Origin: a virus
Length of the DNA: 37,661 nucleotides
Strand: one strand, 5' to 3'
IMG/VR virus record: IMGVR_UViG_3300008448_000263
Span: 1-37,661 of that record
Positions 16,397 through 23,365 of this stretch are shown here, piece by piece; within the stretch, counting starts at the first letter, position 1; the number at the start of each line of letters is the position of its first letter. Under the pieces are notes generated by a model, which searched no databases, had not been told where the DNA came from, and worked only from the letters and a program-made list of their open reading frames with translations. The translations under genes were made by a program, and so were the position numbers.

Positions 16397-16783
16397 TTAA
16401 CCCTTTAGCCCCAGAACCTCGTCAAACCGCAGATCACTGGCTCGCGCCTGGGAAGTGCGCGCTCCAACGTAAGGAGGATTGGCCGAAGCCTTCTTCTCCT
16501 GGACGGCGTGACCAAGCTGACGAGGACGAATCGTACGATTCGTGTCAGCAGTCTTTTCAAGGATTTCCAGTACCTTGACTGGATCCTTTAGCATGGCAGC
16601 GCACTTTTCACGATCTTTAGGATCGATGCGCTCATGCGCGATTAGGGCGTCAACAACAGCTGGAATCAGCGCAGCAGCTTTGTGCTGAGCAGCTTCAGCT
16701 TGTTTGACCAGCTTTTCAGCTGCGTCAAGGGCAGCAGCGCTGCACTCGACATAGTCAACAACGTCTACAAGATCACTAGCCAT
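16397..16783 (-). CDS. Small helical head-module protein, 128 aa
   Basis: A helical, Ala/Lys/Glu-rich protein with a long N-terminal helix (VECSAAALDAAEKLVKQAEA) and a less ordered C-terminal segment. That segment contains EKKASANPPYVGARTSQAR. The KKAS in it matches a K-x-A-S tetrapeptide recurring in neighbouring proteins. The gene is 21 bases after the scaffold-like gene and has AGGAGG before the ATG at 16783. Function unknown; a scaffold partner or minor head protein is likely from context. Confidence 0.5.
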   Translation of the reverse strand: MASDLVDVVDYVECSAAALDAAEKLVKQAEAAQHKAAALIPAVVDALIAHERIDPKDREKCAAMLKDPVKVLEILEKTADTNRTIRPRQLGHAVQEKKASANPPYVGARTSQARASDLRFDEVLGLKG

Positions 16784-16804
16784 TTAAAGGCCTCCTGTTA
16801 AGGG

Positions 16805-18076
16805 TCAACCAACGATTTCGGCAATGCACTTCTTGATTTCGTCGCGAAGCTTGCGCTGTCCAGCGGTCTTTGCGGATGAAATCTGAAACTTGCCACTACG
16901 AGCGCGAGCCTTGGCAGCCTTCATCAGACCAAAAATCTGATTGTTGCTGGCTTTAGCGGAAGCCATTTTTGGAGCCTCCATACCAGCCATAGCCGCTTCA
17001 GGAGGCATGGCAGCAGCTTCAGGAGCCATGCCCATGTCGCCACCTTCGGCGCTTAGAGCTGCCATGACTTCGTCAGGGCTTACGCCCATTTCAGCCAAAG
17101 CACCGAGAAGTTCGTCAATGGAACCAGCGTCGCCAGCTGGAGCGGCTTCGCCGCCCATAGCTGCTAGGTCGCCTTCGGTAGCGCCGATGTCGCCACCAGA
17201 AGCCATACCTTCATCGCCTTCTTCCTTTTCGCCCTTCTCTTCGCCTTCTTCCTTCTCGCCTTCTTCTTCAGCAGCCTTTTGAAGCTGTGATGTGAAGGCA
17301 GTCAGGTACTGGCCAGTAGCCGTAGCAGCGTCTAGAGCGCTACGAAGCATGTTTTCAGAAGCAACTTTGAAGAAAGCAGCGGTATCTTCTTCAGAAAACT
17401 CGCCACTCTGTACGGCTTGGTCGTAGCCGATAGCAGCAGCCTTCTTCTCATCTTCGTGCTTTTCTTCTTCCTTGCTTTCTTCTTTCTTGCCGTGGGTGGT
17501 TTCGCCCTTGTTAGAACGCAGTGCGGCAAGATCAGAACCAGTGATCTTGCCGTCCTTAGGGTTTACGTCAAGCTTCTCCTGATTACCGTGGAGTTCAGCT
17601 TGCTTAATGATGTTAGAGATCTTGGCGAGTAGGGCGTTAGCCTTCTTCTCGGTAAGACCCTTGAGCTTATTGAAGCCCATGGAGCTGTACTTTTCGCCAT
17701 CTTCGGTCTTTGCTGGATGGCTGGTACCTGGATCGTCCTTGGTACCCTTGTAGTTGTCTTCGTTGGCTGGGTCTTCACCAGTAGCGGTGGAAGTGATGCC
17801 AACGTCTAGCTGCTGATCTTCCTGGGAAGGAGGATTGTCAGTAGCTGAGTCAACGCCGCCAGCTGGTACTTGCTTCTTAACGTCAGCGGTGTTCTCAGCG
17901 GAACGAGCGCCTTCGTTAGCATCGCCAGTCTGGTCGTCAACATTCTTTACTGGGTGGCTAGTGTCGCCACCACGGCTTCCAGCTTCGGTGTTAGCCTCAG
18001 CCTTCTTTGAAGAGGCAGCTTTAACCTGCTGTACTTCAGCTAGGAAGCTACGCAACTCATCGTACATGCTCGACAT
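16805..18076 (-). CDS. Acidic scaffold-like head core protein, 423 aa
   Basis: A highly charged protein between the protease and capsid genes, the usual scaffold position. After a short N-terminal helix ending in VQQVKAASSKK, residues about 20-180 are polar and low in complexity. Residues about 180-280 alternate Glu/Lys blocks and end in a long Glu/Gly run. Residues about 300-370 are Gly/Met/Ala rich. The C-terminal 50 residues are basic and helical (KAAKARARSGKF), which could bind the capsid shell as scaffold C-termini often do. Several K-x-A-S sequences (KAAS, KVAS, KMAS) may be protease sites. The ATG at 18076 has AAGGAG upstream. Confidence 0.6.
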   Translation of the reverse strand: MSSMYDELRSFLAEVQQVKAASSKKAEANTEAGSRGGDTSHPVKNVDDQTGDANEGARSAENTADVKKQVPAGGVDSATDNPPSQEDQQLDVGITSTATGEDPANEDNYKGTKDDPGTSHPAKTEDGEKYSSMGFNKLKGLTEKKANALLAKISNIIKQAELHGNQEKLDVNPKDGKITGSDLAALRSNKGETTHGKKEESKEEEKHEDEKKAAAIGYDQAVQSGEFSEEDTAAFFKVASENMLRSALDAATATGQYLTAFTSQLQKAAEEEGEKEEGEEKGEKEEGDEGMASGGDIGATEGDLAAMGGEAAPAGDAGSIDELLGALAEMGVSPDEVMAALSAEGGDMGMAPEAAAMPPEAAMAGMEAPKMASAKASNNQIFGLMKAAKARARSGKFQISSAKTAGQRKLRDEIKKCIAEIVG

Positions 18077-18170
18077 GGTTTAAACTCCTTGGAAAAAACA
18101 ATCGTACAAAACCCTGCCGTGAGGCTGTTGCACTACACCTAAGTTTAATTGTCCAGATAGCAAACTAAGT

Positions 18171-18190
18171 CTGCAAGACTAATCTTGCAG
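18171..18190 (-). promoter_or_regulatory. 8-bp hairpin after the prohead protease gene
   Basis: CTGCAAGA, a TTAG loop and TCTTGCAG form a perfect 8-bp stem three bases after the protease stop, within a 117-base gap before the scaffold-like gene. No T tract follows, so it is a weak terminator at most. It may help set protease and scaffold levels apart. Confidence 0.45.
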
Positions 18191-18193
18191 AAT

Positions 18194-19672
18194 TTAAGCT
18201 AGGTAGTTGGAGCGTACGGCATGCTCTTTATACCAGCCAAAATTCGAGTCATTCTTGAGTTCGTTCAAGAAATATAACTGATACGTAGCATAACGTCTAG
18301 CTAACTGCTCTGCCTCGTCAGCCGAAGCTGTCTTGATCAGATCATTAGCTCTGCCTCTAAAACTGGCAGTTTTTACACCGCCAGCTTTTACGAACTGAGA
18401 CATAACTCTTCGTTCAAAGTTGTTTGTGGCTATAGACTTAGCTTCTGCAGTCTTCTTAGCCCAGCTGCTGATATTTTCTGATGGAAAAGCAGCAGAAGGA
18501 TCACAAACGCTTTCTGCGATGCAGTGCTCAAGGCTGCTGTGTTCAGAAATCATTCTGCTGAACACGCCAGGAAGTTTAGCCTCTATATCGGCTGCGCTGG
18601 CTGACTTAAGAACACCATTATCGAATCCAGAAGCAGCTACTACAGCCAGCCAGTCTTTTACGCTCAGGGCAACTTTTTCTCTGGCTAGGGCTCTCCACAC
18701 CTGCATGTTGGTGAGTACACCAGTAGGTATGTTGGACACGCTGGCAGTCTTATCGTTAAGAATGACCGCGTCTTTCATAGACGTTCCAAATTTTCCGTTT
18801 TCTAGATCTGATTCCAGATCGGCTAGCTCATAAGCAATTTTTACAAGCTGAGCTGTTTTTGGATCCATACTGTCAAATCGAAGACTGTAAGGCATCGTTA
18901 CGCCCATTTCTTCGGCAAGAAGGGCACCACCAACAGGCTGATTAGACGCAGCTTTAAGATGACCAAAGACATAAGCTATGCGGTCAGCTGGACGATACAC
19001 GTCGCTAATGTCGAACCATCTGGGTTCTGGATTATCAACATGCAGCACATGTCCGTCTTCAGCAACCTTGGTTAGGTTGTCCATGCAACCGCCGTACTTA
19101 CATGTTCTGTCTGTGCAGTACTGCGCACGGCTGGGAGCTTTGTTTCCACAGCCAGAGCATACGTCGTAAGGAACGGAACAGGCCATGCTTACAGCTAGCT
19201 CTTTGTTGTTAGCCAGCTTTTCCATTTCTTTGTCAGCTACCAGACCGCCGTTACGGTCTGCAGCTTCTTTTGTAGCGTTTAGAGCTACCAGCAATTCAAC
19301 GCGCTTCATCGCCTCGTTGAACGCCGACATCTTGATAACGCCATAACTTTTCGCTTGATCTTTATTTTGGTGGTTGCGGTACCAGCGCGCGTGCTTGACG
19401 AACGTAGGATGGTACTTGCGACAAGTCGCAGACTTGAAGCCATCTCCGTTACGGTTTGGGCCATAGGCCTCCGTAGATCCAATAGCAATAAGATGCACGA
19501 GCTGCTCACCTGGCGCGACGTGGACATCGCGAAGTTTATCAGCGAATTCATGGCCTGCTCTTTTTACGAATGAGCGAAGGTCGTCTCCGCGTAGACCTTT
19601 ATTAGACACCTTGACCATTTCGGTCTGTGCTATATCAAGGTTCTGCGCGCCAGGGGTGATGATCTTTATCAT
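18194..19672 (-). CDS. Putative prohead (head maturation) protease, 492 aa
   Basis: The N-terminal half has the pattern of phage prohead proteases. It shows GSTEAYGPNRNGDGF (65-79), then HPTFVKHARWYRNHQNKDQA with a conserved-looking His (H101), then the strand GVIKMSAFNEAMKRVELLVAL. Next comes Ser162 in AVSMACSVPYDVCSG. A His and Ser about 60 residues apart fit the His-Ser catalytic pair of this fold. Directly after Ser162 lies a cysteine cluster (C165, C172, C175, C186, C191, C196), probably a zinc-binding insertion. The C-terminal 200 residues are helical and carry KTAS three times and KSAS once, candidate self-cleavage sites. The gene sits just before scaffold and capsid genes. Start ATG 19672 has AAAGGTGA upstream. 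Confidence 0.7.
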   Translation of the reverse strand: MIKIITPGAQNLDIAQTEMVKVSNKGLRGDDLRSFVKRAGHEFADKLRDVHVAPGEQLVHLIAIGSTEAYGPNRNGDGFKSATCRKYHPTFVKHARWYRNHQNKDQAKSYGVIKMSAFNEAMKRVELLVALNATKEAADRNGGLVADKEMEKLANNKELAVSMACSVPYDVCSGCGNKAPSRAQYCTDRTCKYGGCMDNLTKVAEDGHVLHVDNPEPRWFDISDVYRPADRIAYVFGHLKAASNQPVGGALLAEEMGVTMPYSLRFDSMDPKTAQLVKIAYELADLESDLENGKFGTSMKDAVILNDKTASVSNIPTGVLTNMQVWRALAREKVALSVKDWLAVVAASGFDNGVLKSASAADIEAKLPGVFSRMISEHSSLEHCIAESVCDPSAAFPSENISSWAKKTAEAKSIATNNFERRVMSQFVKAGGVKTASFRGRANDLIKTASADEAEQLARRYATYQLYFLNELKNDSNFGWYKEHAVRSNYLA

Positions 19673-19681
19673 TCGTCACCT

Positions 19682-20584
19682 TTACTGTGGGAAGTCTGTG
19701 TTTAGCTGATCGATTATCTGATTGGCTCGCTGGTTGGATACGCCACCAGCAAAGCGCCTTAGGACAGGCACATAGCTAGCCCATCCAGGAGTGGTTTCCT
19801 TACTTAAATCTTTTAGTTTAGCCAGCAGCTGTGGGTTGTCTGCGCCAAGCCCTCTGTCTCGCATGCTTTGAATTACTGGATTAAGCTCTGCAGACGTCTG
19901 TCCAGGGGTTTTGCCAGAGAACATAGCGTCAGCTGTTCCAGCGGCTAAACCAGTAAGCCCACCTACTCGCTTACTAAGTCGGTTTGGCACGTATTTAAAT
20001 AGACTAGCTGCGGTAGGTCCTGTGAACCTAGCCAGCAATCTGTCCCTTAAACCTTTTCCGCCAGGAGTGCCGATACCTAAGGCTTTGTCGGCTAGAAGAC
20101 TAGCCCCTACGCCAGCAGCCCCAGTACCTGCTAAATGGGCTGCGCCGCCATAAGAACGGTTGGCTAATCCAGTAGCATTCACTCTGTCTCGCAGCTCAGC
20201 CATGGCTTTGCTGTCGCCAGAAGGTCTGCCAGTAATCTGCTCTATGGCTTTAGGGTCCATGACTAAAGTTCCAGCAGCGCCTAGACCAGCGCCGCCAAGA
20301 GCCCCTAACAAACCATGCGAAAGCATATTCTTAAATTTTTTCTTTTTCGAAAACAATCCACTTAGTGCGCCTGCGCCTAAACCTATACCTCCCCCCAAGA
20401 TCGCATTCTGCGCAAGGCTTGGAAGAGCATTGTAGGAAGATTTCAAGTCAGCGTAATGTTTTTCAGCTGTGTCTTTAAGACTTTTAGCCCATTCAGGGTA
20501 CTCGCCAGCCTTGATGACTCCACCAAGGCTACGAGAAACAACAGCCTTCTGAGCCAAATCTTTAGAAATGTCAGATAGTTGCAT
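19682..20584 (-). CDS. Glycine-zipper membrane-active virion protein, 300 aa
   Basis: The key feature is a pair of glycine-zipper segments, NAILGGGIGLGAGALSGLF (about 61-79) and LLGALGGAGLGAAGTLV (about 92-108), separated by a basic SKKKKFK loop. This looks like a membrane-inserting hairpin. A third Gly/Ala-rich segment (GTGAAGVGASLLADKALG) follows at about 153-170. The same zipper-KKKK-zipper arrangement appears in the 964-aa protein nearby. The rest is helical. The gene directly precedes the protease gene, with its stop feeding that gene's SD. I infer a core protein ejected to cross the host envelope. ATG 20584 has AAGGGA upstream. Confidence 0.5.
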   Translation of the reverse strand: MQLSDISKDLAQKAVVSRSLGGVIKAGEYPEWAKSLKDTAEKHYADLKSSYNALPSLAQNAILGGGIGLGAGALSGLFSKKKKFKNMLSHGLLGALGGAGLGAAGTLVMDPKAIEQITGRPSGDSKAMAELRDRVNATGLANRSYGGAAHLAGTGAAGVGASLLADKALGIGTPGGKGLRDRLLARFTGPTAASLFKYVPNRLSKRVGGLTGLAAGTADAMFSGKTPGQTSAELNPVIQSMRDRGLGADNPQLLAKLKDLSKETTPGWASYVPVLRRFAGGVSNQRANQIIDQLNTDFPQ

Positions 20585-20595
20585 GATTATTTCCC

Positions 20596-21957
20596 TTACA
20601 GGCCTTTACGACGATATGGGTCAATGTCACGTTCTTTGATTTTGTTTTCCATGTCTAGAAGCTGGCTTACTTCAAATGGGTCAATAGCGCTTTGACCGCC
20701 AGCCAGTCTTTTACGTAGAACAGCTCTTACAATGCCTTCTTGCCCAGAAGCTCTGGGAGCAATTTGGCTGATCTCGTTGTAATGATGAATTACTTCTTCT
20801 GGATCGTACGAGCTGATGATCTCGTCGTTTGCCATAAGATCCGTAAGCAAAGCAGAAGTCTGCATATTACGCAGCTTTGCGGTATGCCCTGGATCTTGCA
20901 AGGCCTTCATAGCTTTGTTTTCAGCCACTTCTTTATCGAAAGTGGTCATTCCAGCTATGTCTTTAAAAATACCTTTAGAAGCTTCGTCTCTAGCCTTGGT
21001 CATTTCGCTAAGAGGGTTTAAAAAGCTTCTTTTTTCAACAGACTCCAGAACCCCATATGTTACTTGGGGGTTCTGGGCTTCGCCAAAAGGGAGGATCAGT
21101 TTCTCCATTTCAGCTTTAGTCTTTTTTTCAAAATCTTCAAACGAGGCTTTTTTCTCAAGATACTTGGCTGCTACATCCATGCAGTTGCGAACCAAGTTGT
21201 AAGGCTCTTGTTGAAAATTAACCAGAGAAAAGTACTCTCTGTCGGAGCTGGCTTGTTTAGCTAATTGTCTGTTCTTAGATTCAAGAATGTTGAACAACAT
21301 GGAGGCCTGTTTGCCGAAAGTCCTCACCATATTATTCTTAACGCTAAGAAAAGGCTCACAGCCTGGCCTCTTAAAATACTCGGCAAGTTTGGTGATAGAT
21401 TCCAGAAGAGTGTCGTGTAGGTTTGATACCTCGCCTCTTCTATTTTCTATTTCACGCTGCCTGTCTTTCATACCTGCATGAGCTTTCTTCATTACGCTCA
21501 TGGGATCTACAGGCAGAGGAGCTACTTCTGTAACTACTTTGCCAGACTTGGTTTGCAAAGGAGGCAGAGTTTGATTAAACGTAGCTTTCTTTACCAGATC
21601 GCGGTGCCATACTGGAGGCAGACCGTATTCTGGAGAAACAACGCTTTCTGTTCTAGCTTCTGCAGCTGTCTTAACAGAGTCTGGATACATTTCTTTGAGA
21701 ATGCTCTCAGCGTCTGCCAGATCAAACTCTGCAGCTTTTTCAAACACGTCATCGCAAACTTTTCGCTGAGTTTCGGTTCGCCCTGTGTTGAAAGCACTAA
21801 CCATTAGGTTAATGTGCCCAGCAGGGATACCCTCAGCTGATGCGATTTTGACAATAGCGTCGTTTGGATTAACGCCATCAGCTACCAACTCAGCTACTTT
21901 TTCAAGGGCAGCTGTAAGGCGTTGCTCTGCTTGCTTGTTCAGTTTATTAATTGCCAT
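20596..21957 (-). CDS. Helical core/internal virion protein, 453 aa
   Basis: A nearly all-helical protein with no membrane segment. The N-terminal 60 residues form charged helices with KVAELVADGVNPNDAIVKIA, then NLMVSAFNTGRTETQRK. K-x-A-S/A sequences are frequent: KIAS, KTAA, KQAS twice and KKAS, spread along the chain. That density suggests protease processing if the motif is a cleavage site. The C-terminal 100 residues include EEVIHHYNEISQIAPRAS. It lies 11 bases before the glycine-zipper gene. No named family is recognised. ATG 21957 follows GGGGG at ten bases. Confidence 0.5.
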   Translation of the reverse strand: MAINKLNKQAEQRLTAALEKVAELVADGVNPNDAIVKIASAEGIPAGHINLMVSAFNTGRTETQRKVCDDVFEKAAEFDLADAESILKEMYPDSVKTAAEARTESVVSPEYGLPPVWHRDLVKKATFNQTLPPLQTKSGKVVTEVAPLPVDPMSVMKKAHAGMKDRQREIENRRGEVSNLHDTLLESITKLAEYFKRPGCEPFLSVKNNMVRTFGKQASMLFNILESKNRQLAKQASSDREYFSLVNFQQEPYNLVRNCMDVAAKYLEKKASFEDFEKKTKAEMEKLILPFGEAQNPQVTYGVLESVEKRSFLNPLSEMTKARDEASKGIFKDIAGMTTFDKEVAENKAMKALQDPGHTAKLRNMQTSALLTDLMANDEIISSYDPEEVIHHYNEISQIAPRASGQEGIVRAVLRKRLAGGQSAIDPFEVSQLLDMENKIKERDIDPYRRKGL

Positions 21958-21971
21958 TTGCCATAAACCCC

Positions 21972-22919
21972 CTATTCGTCTGTAGTCTGTTCTGGTTCTG
22001 GCAGGGTATACCCTTCAAAGTCATTTTGAACTGTTTGGCCTGTTGCGGCTAGTAGCATTTCACTAGCCCTTAATTCTACTGGTTGGCTATCTACATCTTT
22101 CATAAGAGGAAGAGTTCGATGCTTCATCGTACCAGAACCAGTAGACCAATACAAACTGTTAAACACCTTACCCAACCCTGCTGTAATTACTTCTATACCA
22201 CCACCAGCAGCGGAATCTTTTTCTATCTGTCGATAAGTTTGCTCGACTGTCATAGCGCTTACAGCAGTAAAGTTATTAATCGGGTTAATTACCATGGCTT
22301 TAGAAGCATTCATATTAGCTTGAACAGGTAGAGCCGAAGCCAACAAGCCGTTTGCCTCGTCTTCCGACTCAGCGTGTTGCTTTTTGATACCTATTCTTCT
22401 AATAACCATGTCTAACATCACAGGACCGCCAAAATAACCGTACATCTTCCAAAGAAGATCAAAGTCTCTTTCAGTCAGCCCCACGTGAATAGACCTACCC
22501 ACCACACTGTGAATAATCCAGCTAACGTTCTCCAATCTGTCACTAACGTTAAAAAATATCTTCTCGTATGTGTTTATTGTTTCTATGTCCAAGCTCATTT
22601 TTTGAGCTATGCTGCTGTAGCTTTCTCTTGCTAACAGTCGTGCTTCTAATTCCCACCTGTGGCTGTTTTTTGAATTATCACTATAAAAAGTATGAGCGTC
22701 GAATATGTGTTCGTTTTGCTCACATAATTCGACGCTGTCCATTTCGTCTTCTACTTCATCTAATTTTTCAGCAAAACAATATGCCTCAAATAGATGAGCG
22801 TCTATTTTAAACCTAGACAGCCTAGACCCAAGTCTTCTGTACGCTTTTACTTTGAGCCAGCGCCAATCGACTGGTCTAAACGGGCTTTTAGGTCTGAGAT
22901 GGACTAACTGCATACTCAC
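21972..22919 (-). CDS. HTH-containing protein of unknown role, 315 aa
   Basis: Residues about 94-125 read RLLARESYSSIAQKMSL then DIETINTYEKIFFNVSDRL, a helix-turn-helix-like pattern of the kind found in sigma-70 region 4 and LuxR-type domains. The N-terminal 40 residues are very basic (Arg/Lys/Trp rich), also fitting nucleic acid binding. The C-terminal 130 residues are less ordered and acidic at the end. It lies among head/internal genes rather than regulatory genes, so it could be a DNA-packaging adaptor, a small-terminase-like protein, or a regulator carried in the virion. The GTG at 22919 overlaps the upstream stop as GTGA; the ATG at 22913 is an equally possible start. Confidence 0.4.
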   Translation of the reverse strand: MSMQLVHLRPKSPFRPVDWRWLKVKAYRRLGSRLSRFKIDAHLFEAYCFAEKLDEVEDEMDSVELCEQNEHIFDAHTFYSDNSKNSHRWELEARLLARESYSSIAQKMSLDIETINTYEKIFFNVSDRLENVSWIIHSVVGRSIHVGLTERDFDLLWKMYGYFGGPVMLDMVIRRIGIKKQHAESEDEANGLLASALPVQANMNASKAMVINPINNFTAVSAMTVEQTYRQIEKDSAAGGGIEVITAGLGKVFNSLYWSTGSGTMKHRTLPLMKDVDSQPVELRASEMLLAATGQTVQNDFEGYTLPEPEQTTDE

Positions 22920-23353
22920 CCGACGTCAGTGTCGCCACCAATAAGCACATCCCAAGTAGAATCGCCAGATCCTTCTGGTGTAATTTGAATGTATATCTTT
23001 CTAACAGGGTTGGTGTAGGTGCCGTCCTGGTTACGGAACGAACGACCTACGCTGTCAGAAATTTTGAGAAGAGTTCCAGCTGTACCAGACTGCTCTTCAA
23101 AAACAACATACATTTCTGGCGAAGACACGCACTTCAAAGGGCCTGAGCCGTCTACATCACCGATAGATGATGACGGCTCTCCACAGCCTTTGATTGAGTT
23201 GTAAACTGTGACCTTGAAATTAACCAAGGTTCCGCCAGTCTGCTGAATTAGAAGACGCTTGATATGGGCTTCTGGAGGAAAGCCGATTTCCCAGCAGTTA
23301 GCCTGGCCTTTGGTGGCATGCAGACTGCACAGTCTTCTTTCATAGATACGCAT
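22916..23353 (-). CDS. Beta-rich small virion protein, 145 aa, uncharacterised
   Basis: A compact beta-rich protein with IKRLLIQQTGGTLVNFKVTV (about 32-51), PEMYVVFEEQSG and PVRKIYIQITPEGSGDSTW, resembling a single jelly-roll or Ig-like domain. It has four Cys, two near the N-terminus (C8, C20). It lies 12 bases after the 815-aa gene and overlaps the HTH gene. The ATG at 23353 has AGGAGA upstream. A decoration or minor structural role is a guess from fold and context. Confidence 0.45.
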   Translation of the reverse strand: MRIYERRLCSLHATKGQANCWEIGFPPEAHIKRLLIQQTGGTLVNFKVTVYNSIKGCGEPSSSIGDVDGSGPLKCVSSPEMYVVFEEQSGTAGTLLKISDSVGRSFRNQDGTYTNPVRKIYIQITPEGSGDSTWDVLIGGDTDVG

Positions 23354-23365
23354 TGGTGTCTCCTA

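Noticed and set aside
18171-18190. Hairpin after the protease gene as an intrinsic terminator
   Set aside because: No T tract follows the stem on the minus strand, and no convincing promoter was found in the gap, so the scaffold-like gene is probably on the same message.
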